Assembly: GCF_003323745.1 (NCBI RefSeq)
Contig: NZ_QOIL01000025.1
Coordinates: 84,725-148,724 of the forward strand
DNA from: Sphaerisporangium album
Lineage (GTDB): Bacteria > Actinomycetota > Actinomycetes > Streptosporangiales > Streptosporangiaceae
Length of the DNA stretch: 64,000 nucleotides
Direction of reading: 5' to 3'
The stretch's first letter is position 1. Each line of letters starts with the position of its first letter. Position numbers and translations under genes: made by a program. The notes under the pieces were generated by a model. The model saw only the letters and a program-made list of their open reading frames with translations, ran no database searches and was not told the origin of the DNA. This document shows positions 50,273-59,216 of this stretch, one piece after another.

Positions 50273-51880
50273 TCAGGCGGGGACCAGGTCGAAGGACTCC
50301 CACGGGCCGATGGCGGTGCGGTTGGCGATGAGCGGCTGCGATCCGCCGCCCTCGGCGCAGACGTACTTCCCGTTGACCCGCGCCTTCAGGCTGACGGTGC
50401 CGTCGGGGTTGTTGACGAGCTGGAACGTCTCCCACGCGCCGGCGCTCGGCCGGTTGGCGATCAGGGCCTGCGCCCCGGCGTTCTCGGCGGTCACGAACTG
50501 GTTGTTGCTCCGGGCGCGCAGGGCGATGTCGCCGTTGCCGAGGTTCACCCGCTCGAACTGCTCGGCCGTCCCGGCGCTCGTCCTGTTCGCGATCAGCGGC
50601 GAGCCGTTGGGCGCGGTGACGAACATGTTGTTGGCCCGCGCGCGCAGGCTCACCACCGAGGTCACCGGCGTCACGGGCGGGCCGAACCAGTTGAGGTCGA
50701 CCGCGTTGGCGATGGCCTGTAGCCCGGCCTCGTTCGGGTGCAGGTGGTCGCCGGTGTCGTAGGCGGGCAGGAACATCTGCGGGTTGCCCGGGTCCCTGGT
50801 CGCCGCGTCCTGGTCCAGGACGGCGTCGCAGCCGCTGCCGGCGCCGCGCACGAACGCGTTGTACGCGGCGCGCTGGTTCTCCGCGTTCTGCGACCAGCCG
50901 CCCGACCCGCGGAACGGGGTGAGCGTCGAGCAGACGAACTTGACGTTGCGCGCGTGGGCGCGGGAGATGAGCTGCTTGACGGCGTCGATGAGCTGGGTGG
51001 CCGTGGGGTTCGACCCGGACCCGAGGTCGTTGATCGGGTCGTCGGAGAAGATCACCCAGCGGACGTCCGGCTGGTTCAGCACGTCGCGGTCGAAGCGCTT
51101 GGGCGCGGCCTGCCCCGCCCCGTCGGCAAGGAGCTTGTTGCCGCTGATGCCCTGATTGAGCACGCCGACCACGCGGCCCGAGTCGATCACGCGCGTGGCG
51201 AGCCGATTGGGCCAGCGCCGGTTGTTGTTCCAGCTCGACCCCACCCCGTCGGTGATCGAGGCGCCCAGCGTGACCACGGCGCCCTGCGAGGACGCGTTCT
51301 GCACGTCCAGGTTGGCCAGGAAGTAGTAGCTGCCCGGCTCCTGCGCGCCCGGCAGGGACGCGTTGCCGCTCACGTCGCCCGCGGCGAGATAGTTCGTCTG
51401 TGTGGAGGTCTGGTGGTAGGTCGCCGGGCCGGTCGGCTGGGGGAGGTAGAAGCTGACCGCGAGGTCGGCCTGCGCCGGGACCGTGATGGCGATCGCGTCG
51501 CTCATCGCCAGCCCTCCGGCGGGGACGGTGACCGCCCGCAGGCCGCCGAAGGTCACCACCCGGTCGGTGGCGAGGTCGACGCCGGAGCCCGACGTGCGGC
51601 GGGCCACGTGGACGTCGTCGAAGGTCACCGGCATGGTGCCGAAGGCGTTCGACAACTGGACGCGCGCCGAGGTGCCGCCAATGCTCGTGTGCACGATCTG
51701 GCGGAGCGTCTGCTTGTTGAAGGTGGTGCCGCTGTTCTGGGGGGACACGGCCCACGTGCCGGTCCACGTCGCCGCCCCGGCGGCGGGGGCGGCGGCCACC
51801 GTGGCCACCAGGGTCGCCGCGAGGGGGAGCAGCGCGGCCGCGAGCGTGGCGGCCAGGCGCGAGAAGGCGCGTCGTCTCAT
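50273..51880 (-). CDS. Secreted SGNH/GDSL esterase with fascin-like beta-trefoil
   Basis: This is a 535-residue exported hydrolase. A signal peptide (about 1-37) and an N-terminal beta-rich domain precede the SGNH core. The nucleophile motif is GASITDG (Ser208; the usual Asp of GDSI is Ala), followed by GISGN (block II), INDL (block III Asn) and DHLHPNEAG (block V Asp/His). The C-terminal third (about 395-535) holds three repeats of the pattern SLRARANNMFVTA...LIANRTSAG...EQFERV, a fascin-like trefoil likely to bind sugar polymers. It may deacetylate a polysaccharide. The ATG has CTGGAG upstream; the longer open frame is rejected. Confidence 0.9.
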   Translation of the reverse strand: MRRRAFSRLAATLAAALLPLAATLVATVAAAPAAGAATWTGTWAVSPQNSGTTFNKQTLRQIVHTSIGGTSARVQLSNAFGTMPVTFDDVHVARRTSGSGVDLATDRVVTFGGLRAVTVPAGGLAMSDAIAITVPAQADLAVSFYLPQPTGPATYHQTSTQTNYLAAGDVSGNASLPGAQEPGSYYFLANLDVQNASSQGAVVTLGASITDGVGSSWNNNRRWPNRLATRVIDSGRVVGVLNQGISGNKLLADGAGQAAPKRFDRDVLNQPDVRWVIFSDDPINDLGSGSNPTATQLIDAVKQLISRAHARNVKFVCSTLTPFRGSGGWSQNAENQRAAYNAFVRGAGSGCDAVLDQDAATRDPGNPQMFLPAYDTGDHLHPNEAGLQAIANAVDLNWFGPPVTPVTSVVSLRARANNMFVTAPNGSPLIANRTSAGTAEQFERVNLGNGDIALRARSNNQFVTAENAGAQALIANRPSAGAWETFQLVNNPDGTVSLKARVNGKYVCAEGGGSQPLIANRTAIGPWESFDLVPA

Positions 51881-52339
51881 TCGTACTCCAGGGGAGGAGG
51901 CTCCGGGTCCCGTCCGGCATGCCGGACGGGCCGGGTGTGCCCGGCGAGGTCGATGACTTGCTACGGCCGGCTGGTGATCGTGGTTCCAGGTCAGGGCGAA
52001 AAGAGCTCCGCCACGGGGAGCCGGGCACGGCGGCCGTACCGGACCGGCGTCATGGGCATCGCCCGCCCACGCCGATGGGGGGTCGCTCCAGGGGTCGCGC
52101 GACCTGGTGCCAAGGCTCCGCACAACTCCGTTTCCGGACTGTCAGCCCGCAGTCAACATTGGATGTCTGCGTACGTCAATAGGGTGGTCGGCCATCCGCT
52201 TCCCGTGATTCCGTGCCCCTCTGGGCACCAGAACAGGAAAACCTCCCCTTACCAGCCAGAACGTCGGGCCGTGACCGTGAAGACACGTCCGATGTATCGG
52301 TGGGTATGGCGGTCACCGGCGAACGGCGCGGAGCCGGGC
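51881..52339. other. Intergenic region upstream of SGNH gene
   Basis: This non-coding stretch of about 460 bases between the SGNH start and the tRNA terminator contains a comparatively AT-rich patch near 52150-52190, possibly promoter-bearing. I see no operator palindrome and no convincing gene; open frames here read through the tRNA genes. Confidence 0.45.
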
Positions 52340-52380
52340 ACGCGAAAGGCCGGTCACCAGAAGGGACCGGCCTTTCGCGT
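52340..52380 (-). terminator. Terminator of the tRNA pair
   Basis: A perfect 16-bp stem (52340-52355/52365-52380) with a 9-base loop directly downstream of tRNA-Val on the minus strand. Confidence 0.8.
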
Positions 52381-52387
52381 CGGATGG

Positions 52388-52459
52388 TGGGCGATACTGG
52401 GATTGAACCAGTGGCCTCTACCGTGTCAAGGTAGCGCTCTCCCACTGAGCTAATCGCCC
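52388..52459 (-). tRNA. tRNA-Val (anticodon GAC)
   Basis: A cloverleaf of 72 bases on the minus strand. The 7-bp acceptor stem GGGCGAT/ATCGCCC, D-arm GCTC...GAGC, anticodon stem CTACC/GGTAG with loop TTGACAC (anticodon GAC) and T-arm ACTGG-TTCAATC-CCAGT are all present. CCA follows the discriminator A in the DNA. Confidence 0.95.
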
Positions 52460-52474
52460 CCGATGAGGAATCAG

Positions 52475-52547
52475 AGCGGACGACGGGATTCGAACCCGCG
52501 ACCCTCACCTTGGCAAGGTGATGCTCTACCAGCTGAGCCACGTCCGC
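52475..52547 (-). tRNA. tRNA-Gly (anticodon GCC)
   Basis: A cloverleaf of 73 bases on the minus strand: acceptor GCGGACG/CGTCCGC, D-arm GCTC...GAGC, anticodon loop TTGCCAA within CACC/GGTG (anticodon GCC), T-loop TTCGAAT. It lies 15 bases upstream of tRNA-Val, so the two are probably one transcript. CCA is not encoded. Confidence 0.96.
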
Positions 52548-52615
52548 ATGCCCACCCCGGGAGACCCGCACCCGTGGTGACGACACGGAACTCTAGCGGG
52601 TTTCCCCGTGTGTGC

Positions 52616-53272
52616 CTAACCGGCGGGCGATCCGCGGAAGGTGCGGGCGACCATGCGCTCGACCGCCGGGAGCGTCAGGAAGATCTCCAGGATGCGGGTG
52701 AGCCGGTGGACCTCGATGCGGTGGAACGGCGGCCCCTCCGCCCTGGCCAGCAGGAACGTCAGCGCGAGAGGCGGCAGGGGGGCGGCGACGATGTGCAGCC
52801 CCGAGGGCAGGGTGTGCGCCTCCGGGCGGACCGGCGTGATCGACGGGAAGGGCACGTCGTCGGGCGCGCGCCAGCTGGAGTGGACGACGCTGCGCGGCTG
52901 CCGCTCGGTCGCGGCGGCGGCCCAGTCGGCGCTGAACAACACCGGCATGGAGTCGATCAGCGTCGCCAGCGCGCGGTCGCCCGCCGTGGTGATGTACTTG
53001 AGGATCTCCAGCTCGGGGTAGGTGCCCGGTGCCTCCCGCGTGGTCCACACCCCTTCGACGACCACCCCGGGGACCGTCTCCAGCCCCTGCACGAGCGTGT
53101 CGCGCGGCGCGGCGTCCGGCCAGTACACCGTGAGGTCGTCCACGGCCCGGCCCTCGCCGCGTTCCAGCACGACGAGCTGGATGATGTCGGCCCCCGCGAC
53201 GCCGAGCACGCGGGTCACCTGGCCCAGGGAGCCCGGGCGGTCAGGCAGTGAGATACGCAGCCTCAGCAGCAT
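52616..53272 (-). CDS. ACT-domain regulatory protein
   Basis: This 218-residue protein has an N-terminal ACT domain (LRLRISLPDRPGSLGQVTRVLGVAGADI, about 3-75) that would bind an amino acid or similar ligand. A C-terminal region of unknown fold (DRALATLIDSMPVLFSADWAA...) follows. The ATG at 53272 has GGAGGG upstream; a GTG/ATG further out (53302) is less likely. It lies upstream of the tRNA pair and divergent from the Dus gene. Confidence 0.85.
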   Translation of the reverse strand: MLLRLRISLPDRPGSLGQVTRVLGVAGADIIQLVVLERGEGRAVDDLTVYWPDAAPRDTLVQGLETVPGVVVEGVWTTREAPGTYPELEILKYITTAGDRALATLIDSMPVLFSADWAAAATERQPRSVVHSSWRAPDDVPFPSITPVRPEAHTLPSGLHIVAAPLPPLALTFLLARAEGPPFHRIEVHRLTRILEIFLTLPAVERMVARTFRGSPAG

Positions 53273-53480
53273 CCACGCCCTCCGTCTGTCGCGTGCGAGC
53301 ACCGTGGCGTCCCCCGGGCGGCCGCCCGGAGATCGTCCCTGGTCCCAATCTAACGGTCCGCGCCTCGCGCCGGTCCAAAGGTGTGGGGAAACATGGGTTC
53401 ACCTGGGGAGGTACCGGTGGTGAAGTGGCGGCCGATCCGCGGTGATCCGCCCGTTCCCGGCGTGGGGTACAAATGGGCAG

Positions 53481-54593
53481 GTGAAGATAGGGGCGATCGA
53501 GGTCTGGCCTCCCGTGGTGCTCGCGCCCATGGCGGGCGTCACCAACGCGGCGTTCCGCGCGCTGTGCCGTGAGCAGGGCGGCGGCCTGTACGTGTCCGAG
53601 ATGATCACCACGCGCGGGCTGGCCGAGCGCAACCCCAAGACGCTCGCGATGATCCGCTTCCAGCCGGGAGAGACCCCGCGCAGCGTCCAGCTCTACGGCG
53701 TCGACCCCGACGTCGTCGGCAAGGCCGTCAGGATCATCGCCGAGGAGGGGCTGGCCGACCACGTCGACCTCAACTTCGGCTGCCCCGTGCCCAAGGTCAC
53801 CCGCCGGGGCGGCGGGTCGGCGCTGCCGTACAAACGGCCCCTGCTGCGGCGCATCCTGCGCGCGGCGGTGGCCGGCGCCGGGACGCTGCCCGTGACCATG
53901 AAGATGCGCAAGGGCATCGACGACGACCACCTGACCTACCTCGACGCGGGCAGGATCGCGGTCCAGGAGGGGCTGAGCGCCATCGCCCTGCACGGCCGCA
54001 CCGCCGTGCAGCACTACGGCGGGACGGCCGACTGGGACGCGATCGCCCGCCTGAAGGAGGCCGTCCCGGAGATCCCCGTGCTCGGCAACGGCGACATCTG
54101 GAGCGCCGAGGACGCGATCCGCATGACCCGGCGCACCGGCTGCGACGGCGTGGTCGTCGGACGGGGCTGCCTCGGCCGTCCCTGGCTCTTCCGCGACCTG
54201 GACAACGCCTTCAGGGGCCGCGCCGAGCGGGCCCGCCCGAGCCTGGGCGAGGTCGGTGCGACGATGGCGCGCCACGCGGAGCTGCTCGTGGAGTGCTTCG
54301 GCAGCGAGACGCACGGTGTGCTGGACTTCCGCAAGCACGTTGGCTGGTACCTCAAGGGGTTCGAGGTCGGCGCCGGCCTGCGCCGCGACCTGGCCACGGC
54401 GGGCTCCCTGGACGAGCTGCGCGACCACCTGGCCCGCCTGCCCTCCGGGCAGCCCTGGCCGGGGGAGGCGGCGGACGGCCCGCGGGGCAAGTCCGGCGTC
54501 CGGGAACGGGTCCACCTGCCGGACGGCTGGCTCGACGACCCCGGCGACGCCGAGATCTCCCGGGACGCCGAGCTGGACACCTCCGGCGGCTGA
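53481..54593 (+). CDS. dusB: tRNA-dihydrouridine synthase (DusB-like)
   Basis: This is a 370-residue FMN enzyme that reduces uridines in tRNA D-loops. Family motifs are in order: VVLAPMAGVTNAAFR, SEMITTRGL, VQLYGVDP, HVDLNFGCPVPKVTRRGGGSAL with the catalytic Cys, ALHGRTAVQHYGG, VLGNGDIWS and GVVVGRGCLGRPWLF. The C-terminal helical tRNA-binding domain is followed by a basic/acidic tail. The GTG at 53481 starts next to the first strand (MKIGAIEVWPP); a frame start at 53442 adds 13 unconserved residues. Confidence 0.94.
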   Translation: MKIGAIEVWPPVVLAPMAGVTNAAFRALCREQGGGLYVSEMITTRGLAERNPKTLAMIRFQPGETPRSVQLYGVDPDVVGKAVRIIAEEGLADHVDLNFGCPVPKVTRRGGGSALPYKRPLLRRILRAAVAGAGTLPVTMKMRKGIDDDHLTYLDAGRIAVQEGLSAIALHGRTAVQHYGGTADWDAIARLKEAVPEIPVLGNGDIWSAEDAIRMTRRTGCDGVVVGRGCLGRPWLFRDLDNAFRGRAERARPSLGEVGATMARHAELLVECFGSETHGVLDFRKHVGWYLKGFEVGAGLRRDLATAGSLDELRDHLARLPSGQPWPGEAADGPRGKSGVRERVHLPDGWLDDPGDAEISRDAELDTSGG

Positions 54594-54682
54594 CCGCGGC
54601 GCCCGTCCGAAGCGGCCCGGCGGGCGGACCGTCGAAGCCGGCCGTCGGGCGGGTCCCGGACAGGGGCGCCCCGCCGGGCGCG

Positions 54683-57166
54683 TCAGAGGCGGTCCACCCC
54701 GATGACGTGCACGACCGCGCGGCCCTCCTCGTCCGAGGCCGCCAGGTCGACCTGGGCGCTGATGCCCCAGTCGTGGTCGTCCGCCGGGTCGTGCAGCACC
54801 TGCCGCACCCGCCAGAGCTCCTTCTCCTCCTCGATCCGCAGCAGCGCGGGCCCGCGCGCGTCCGGGCCGGTGCGGATCTCGTCGTGCTCCTCGTAGTAGG
54901 CGTCCAGCGCGGACTCCCAGTCGATGTCGGCCAGCTCGCGCAGCTCGTCGTACCTCTCCAGCGCGGCCAGCTCGACCATGCGGAACATGGCGTTGCGCAC
55001 GAGGACCCGGAAGGCGCGGCGGTTGCCGGTGACCGGCCGGGTGTTCTCCTCCAGGCCGGGACGCTCCAGCTCCTCCGACGGGTTCTGCAACTGCTCCCAC
55101 TCGTCCAGCAGGCTGGAGTCGACCTGGCGCACCAGCTCGCCCAGCCACTCGATCAGGTCCTGGAGGTCCTCGGTCTTCATGTGGTCGGGCACCGTGCGGC
55201 TCAGCGTGCGGTAGGCGTCGGCGAGGTAGCGCAGCACCGTGCCCTCCGACCGCGCCAGCTCGTAGAACTGGACGTACTCGGCGAAGGTCATCGCCCGCTC
55301 GTACATGTCCCGGACGACCGACTTGGGGCTGACCGCGTAGTCGCCCACCCAGGGATGCCCGCGCCGGTAGGTCTCGTACGCGCCGAACAGCAGGTCGTCC
55401 AGCGGCATGGGGTAGGTGACGTCCGTGAGCAGCTCCATGCGCTCCTCGTACTCGACGCCGTCGGCCTTCATCTGGGCCACGGCCTCGCCGCGCGCCTTGT
55501 TGAGCTGGGCGTGCAGGATCTGGCGCGGGTCGTCCAGCGTCGACTCGACGATCGAGACGATGTCCAGGGCGTAGGTCGTCGAGCCGGCGTCCAGCAGCTC
55601 GAACGCGGCGAGCGCGAACGTCGACAGCGCCTGGTTGAGCGCGAAGTCCTCCTGCAGGTCGACGGTCAGCCGCGCCATGCGGCCGTGCTCGTCCGGCTCG
55701 CGCAGCTTCTCGACGACGCCGCCGGCCAGCAGCGAGCGGTAGATCGCGATGGCATGGCTGATGTGCCGCCGCTGCGCCTTGCGCTCCTCGTGGTTGTCGG
55801 TCAGCAGGCGCCTCATCGCCGCGAAGCAGTCGCCCGGCCGGTTGATGACGGCCAGCAGCATGGCGTTGCTGACCTTGAACCGGGAGTTCAGCGGCTCCGG
55901 CTCGGCCTTCTGCAGGCGCTCGAACGTCTCCTCGCTCCAGTTCACGAACCCCTCGGGGGCCTTCTTGCGCACGACCCTGCGCCGCTTCTTCGGGTCGTCC
56001 CCGGCCTTGGCCAGCGCCTTCTCGTTCTCGACGACGTGGTCGGGGGCCTGGCAGACCACGTACCCGAGGGTGTCGAAGCCGGCCCGCCCGGCCCGGCCCG
56101 CGATCTGGTGGAACTCGCGGGCCCGCAGCAGGCGGACGCGGTTGCCGTCGTACTTGCTGAGCGCGGTGAACAGCACCGTGCGGATCGGCACGTTGACGCC
56201 GACGCCCAGGGTGTCGGTGCCGCAGATGACCTTCAGCAGGCCGGCCTGGGCCAGCCGCTCGACCAGGCGCCGGTACTTCGGCAGCATGCCCGCGTGGTGC
56301 ACGCCGATGCCGTGCCGGACGAGCCGGGACAGCGCGCGGCCGAACCTCGTCGTGAACCGGAAGTTGCCGATCAGCGAGGCGATCGCCTCCTTCTCGGCCT
56401 TGGACGACATGTTGACGCTCATCAGCGCCTGGGCCCGCTCCATCGCCGCCGCCTGCGTGAAGTGGACGACGTACACCGGCGCCGACTGGGTGGACAGCAG
56501 CTCCTCCAGCGTCTCGTGCAACGGCGTGGTGCGGTAGCTGTAGTACAGCGGCACGGGCCGCGTCGCCGAACGCACCACCGCGGTGTCCCGGCCGGTCCGC
56601 CGCGTGAGGTCCTTCTCGAACCGCGCCACGTCGCCCAGCGTTGCCGACATCAGGACGAACTGCGCCTGCGGCAGCTCCAGCAGCGGCACCTGCCACGCCC
56701 AGCCGCGGTCGGGCTCGGCGTAGAAGTGGAACTCGTCCATGACGACCTGGCCGATGTCGGCCTCGGCGCCGTCGCGCAACGCGATGTTGGCGAGGATCTC
56801 GGCCGTGCAGCAGATGATCGGCGCCGAGGCGTTGACCGAGGCGTCGCCGGTCATCATGCCGACGTTCTCGGTGCCGAAGACCGCGACCAGGTCGAAGAAC
56901 TTCTCCGAGACCAGGGCCTTGATGGGCGCGGTGTAGAACGTGCGCCTGCCGGCGGCGATGGCCGCGAAGTGCGCGCCCGCCGCGACCAGGCTCTTGCCCG
57001 AGCCGGTCGGCGTGGCCAGGATCACGTTGTTGCCCGAGACGACCTCGATCAGCGCTTCCTCCTGCGCCGGGTAGAGCGTCAGCCCGCGGTCGGCGTTCCA
57101 CTCGGCGAACGCCTCGAACAGCGCGTCGGGGCCGGTGTCCTGGGGAAGGTGCTGGAGGAGGGTCAC
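54683..57166 (-). CDS. DEAD/DEAH-box helicase with DUF3516 C-terminus
   Basis: This is an 827-residue SF2 helicase, Ski2-like. It has Walker A ATPTGSGKS, motif II MDEFHF, motif III LMSATLGD, and motif VI QIAGRAGRAG in the second RecA domain. The long C-terminal half (about 400-827) matches the DUF3516 region found in actinobacterial RNA/DNA helicases. Its role is probably RNA processing or decay; the precise substrate is unknown. It converges on the Dus gene. Confidence 0.92.
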   Translation of the reverse strand: MTLLQHLPQDTGPDALFEAFAEWNADRGLTLYPAQEEALIEVVSGNNVILATPTGSGKSLVAAGAHFAAIAAGRRTFYTAPIKALVSEKFFDLVAVFGTENVGMMTGDASVNASAPIICCTAEILANIALRDGAEADIGQVVMDEFHFYAEPDRGWAWQVPLLELPQAQFVLMSATLGDVARFEKDLTRRTGRDTAVVRSATRPVPLYYSYRTTPLHETLEELLSTQSAPVYVVHFTQAAAMERAQALMSVNMSSKAEKEAIASLIGNFRFTTRFGRALSRLVRHGIGVHHAGMLPKYRRLVERLAQAGLLKVICGTDTLGVGVNVPIRTVLFTALSKYDGNRVRLLRAREFHQIAGRAGRAGFDTLGYVVCQAPDHVVENEKALAKAGDDPKKRRRVVRKKAPEGFVNWSEETFERLQKAEPEPLNSRFKVSNAMLLAVINRPGDCFAAMRRLLTDNHEERKAQRRHISHAIAIYRSLLAGGVVEKLREPDEHGRMARLTVDLQEDFALNQALSTFALAAFELLDAGSTTYALDIVSIVESTLDDPRQILHAQLNKARGEAVAQMKADGVEYEERMELLTDVTYPMPLDDLLFGAYETYRRGHPWVGDYAVSPKSVVRDMYERAMTFAEYVQFYELARSEGTVLRYLADAYRTLSRTVPDHMKTEDLQDLIEWLGELVRQVDSSLLDEWEQLQNPSEELERPGLEENTRPVTGNRRAFRVLVRNAMFRMVELAALERYDELRELADIDWESALDAYYEEHDEIRTGPDARGPALLRIEEEKELWRVRQVLHDPADDHDWGISAQVDLAASDEEGRAVVHVIGVDRL

Positions 57167-57216
57167 CCCTCAATACTGCCGAAAGCAGCGCCGTGGTCCA
57201 GCCACGTTTCGCCCTC

Positions 57217-57262
57217 GGCGCGCTCGGACCGGCGATCTGGGCGCGCTCGGACCGGCGATCTG
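57217..57262. repeat. Perfect 23-base tandem duplication
   Basis: Two head-to-tail identical 23-base units (57217-57239 and 57240-57262) sit in the divergent promoter region of the helicase and a secreted-protein gene. A separate 8-base unit GTGAACCG occurs three times in tandem at 57288-57311. Confidence 0.9.
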
Positions 57263-57374
57263 ACGGCCGGGTGATCGAGAACGTCCCGTGAACCGGTGAA
57301 CCGGTGAACCGCGCCCGCGGCTCCGGCGTCCTCCTGCCGGGGCCCGCGCGGGTCCCGGATGAACGGGAGGTTCC

Positions 57375-58064
57375 ATGCGTGGATCGAAGGCCGTCGTGGT
57401 CCTGGCGGCGGCGGCGACGCTGATGCTGCCGGTGCGCGCCGAGGCGGGCACGACCGCCGAGACCGGGGCGGCGGGGACGGCCGCCACTGCTGCGGGGGCC
57501 ACGACGGGGGCCTCGGCCGGCGCCTCGGCGGCGCCCACCCCGGCGAGCGTCGCCACCAAGCTCTTCCGCGCGTGGCTCAGGGACGACCGGGCGGCGGCCG
57601 CCGCCGTGGCGAGCCCCGCCGCGGTGAAGACGCTCTTCGCCTACGTCTACCGGGCGCCGGACAAGTCGGCCGCATGCGTCAAGAACGCCTGCCGGTTCGT
57701 CCACACGAGCGTGCGCGTGCCCGGCGGGCTCAACGGCATCCTCATGGTCGTCTCGGGGAGCAAGGTCGCGAAGGTGTACGAGTCCCGCCACATCACCTCG
57801 GCGGCCAAGGCGGCCAGGTACTTCTTCGCGGCGTGGAAGGCGGGGGACAGGAACCGGGGGCTCGAGGTCGGGTCAAGCGCCGCGGTGAAGACGCTGTTCA
57901 AGGCGAAGTTCGGCGGCGTCGGCTACATGTACCAGGGCTGCCAGGCCGAGACCGGCGGCCAGTCGTGCGCCTACTCGTACGAGGGCGGCGCCATGTTCCT
58001 GCACATGCGGGGGAGCAAGGCCCGCGGCTACGAGGTCAGGTCGATCTCCTACATCGCCGACTGA
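57375..58064 (+). CDS. Secreted protein of unknown function with internal duplication
   Basis: This is a 229-residue exported protein. A signal peptide (about 1-24, VVVLAAAATLMLPVRAEA) and an Ala/Gly/Thr linker precede two similar halves: LFRAWLRDDRAAAAAVASPAAVKTLF and FFAAWKAGDRNRGLEVGSSAAVKTLF-type stretches, each followed by a beta-rich segment. Four Cys in the mature part could form disulfides. I do not recognise a function. ATG with GGGAGG upstream. Confidence 0.8.
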   Translation: MRGSKAVVVLAAAATLMLPVRAEAGTTAETGAAGTAATAAGATTGASAGASAAPTPASVATKLFRAWLRDDRAAAAAVASPAAVKTLFAYVYRAPDKSAACVKNACRFVHTSVRVPGGLNGILMVVSGSKVAKVYESRHITSAAKAARYFFAAWKAGDRNRGLEVGSSAAVKTLFKAKFGGVGYMYQGCQAETGGQSCAYSYEGGAMFLHMRGSKARGYEVRSISYIAD

Positions 58065-58101
58065 GGTGGGCCGGCGCGGCGGACGGTGGCACGATGAGGG
58101 C

Positions 58102-58788
58102 ATGCGTGATCTGGCCGCCGCGTGGCGCGACGTGGCGGGCGACTCGCCGGCGGCCGGGGCCGTCGGCGCCGAACTGGTCGCCCGCTGGTCCGAACCCCAC
58201 CGCAGGTACCACGACCTGGACCACCTGCGCGCGGTGCTCGCCGCCATCGAGCCGCTCGCCTTCCTCGCCCGCGACCCGGCGGCCGTACGCCTGGCCGCCT
58301 GGTTCCACGACGCCGTGTACGAGGGCCGCCCAGGCTGGGACGAGGAGCGCAGCGCCCAGCTCGCCCAGTCCCGCCTCGCCCGCCTCCTCCCCATTCCGGA
58401 CGAACCTCGGCGTGGGCGCGCCGGTGGCCTGGAGGAGGAGGGAGGAAGGGTGAACGCAGTGGTTCGGCTCGTGCGGTTGACCGCTGGGCACGATCCCGCC
58501 CCTGGGGACCGTGACGGGGAGGTTCTGTGCGACGCCGACCTCGCCGTGCTCGCCGGCCCCGGCTACGACGCCTACGCCCGCGCCGTGCGCGAGGAGTACC
58601 GTCACGTGCCCGACGAGGCGTTCAGGGCCGGGCGCGCGCGGGTCCTCGAGAGCCTGCTCGCCATGCCGGTGCTGTACCGCACCGAGCCCGCCCGCGACCT
58701 GTGGGAGTCGGCGGCACGCCGGAACGTCCGCACGGAACTCGCGGCCCTCACCACCCCGCCCGTCCGCCACTGGCCGCGGCCACGGTGA
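58102..58788 (+). CDS. HD-domain (predicted metal-dependent phosphohydrolase) protein
   Basis: This is a 228-residue protein with HD-like metal motifs: RRYHDLDHLRAV, LAAWFHDAVYEG and a later LCDADLAVLAG. It matches the small HD-family proteins of unknown substrate found across bacteria. The stretch about residues 100-130 (Arg/Gly/Glu-rich, encoded by an AGG-rich segment near 58410-58450) looks less conserved than its surroundings. The ATG at 58102 is preferred to the GTG/ATG at 58066. Confidence 0.82.
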   Translation: MRDLAAAWRDVAGDSPAAGAVGAELVARWSEPHRRYHDLDHLRAVLAAIEPLAFLARDPAAVRLAAWFHDAVYEGRPGWDEERSAQLAQSRLARLLPIPDEPRRGRAGGLEEEGGRVNAVVRLVRLTAGHDPAPGDRDGEVLCDADLAVLAGPGYDAYARAVREEYRHVPDEAFRAGRARVLESLLAMPVLYRTEPARDLWESAARRNVRTELAALTTPPVRHWPRPR

Positions 58789-58806
58789 GACTGACGGCCG
58801 GGTTCC

Positions 58807-59073
58807 TCACGAGCGGACGCGGCGGTGCCGGAGTCCCGCGGCGACCAGGCGTTTGACCAGCGTCTGCGAGGACACCGCCTCGGCGCCCAGCTCGATCGCC
58901 CGCGCGTACACCGTCTCGGGGACGTCGTAGTGGTCGCGGTCGAACGCGCGACGCGGCGAGCCGAGCCGGGCCGCGAAGTCGTGCAGCTCGTCCAGTGAGC
59001 TGTCGCTGACCAGATGTGACCAGTACAGGCCGCGCGGTCCCGGCCAGTTCGGCGGGTCGATGAGGACGGTCAC
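58807..59073 (-). CDS. DUF4031 protein
   Basis: This is an 88-residue protein matching DUF4031: it starts TVLIDPPNWPGPRGLYWSHLVSD, continues with LHDFAARLG and RRAFDRDHYDVPE, and ends in a basic helix. The function is unknown; the family is widespread in actinobacteria. The GTG start has no clear ribosome site. It converges on the HD gene. Confidence 0.85.
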   Translation of the reverse strand: MTVLIDPPNWPGPRGLYWSHLVSDSSLDELHDFAARLGSPRRAFDRDHYDVPETVYARAIELGAEAVSSQTLVKRLVAAGLRHRRVRS

Positions 59074-59216
59074 ACAGGGACGATACCGAGAACACGGTGA
59101 TCACTGGGACCCGCGCGACGCCACGGCGGGGGAGGCGTCCCATCCGGGCGCGGTCGGCAGCGAGGGGCAACCTCGCCCCTGAGGGATGGGAATCCTCCTC
59201 CATGAGAGGGAGGAGG

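Noticed and set aside
52428..52445. GTAGCGCTCTCCC resembling the LacI operator
   Set aside because: It is the D-arm of tRNA-Val and not in a promoter; the left half-site is absent.
53241..57791. Very long minus-strand open frame (1516 codons) across the Dus and helicase genes
   Set aside because: It is an artefact of high GC: low-complexity Arg/Gly/Ala/Pro translation, overlapping two well-recognised genes in another frame.
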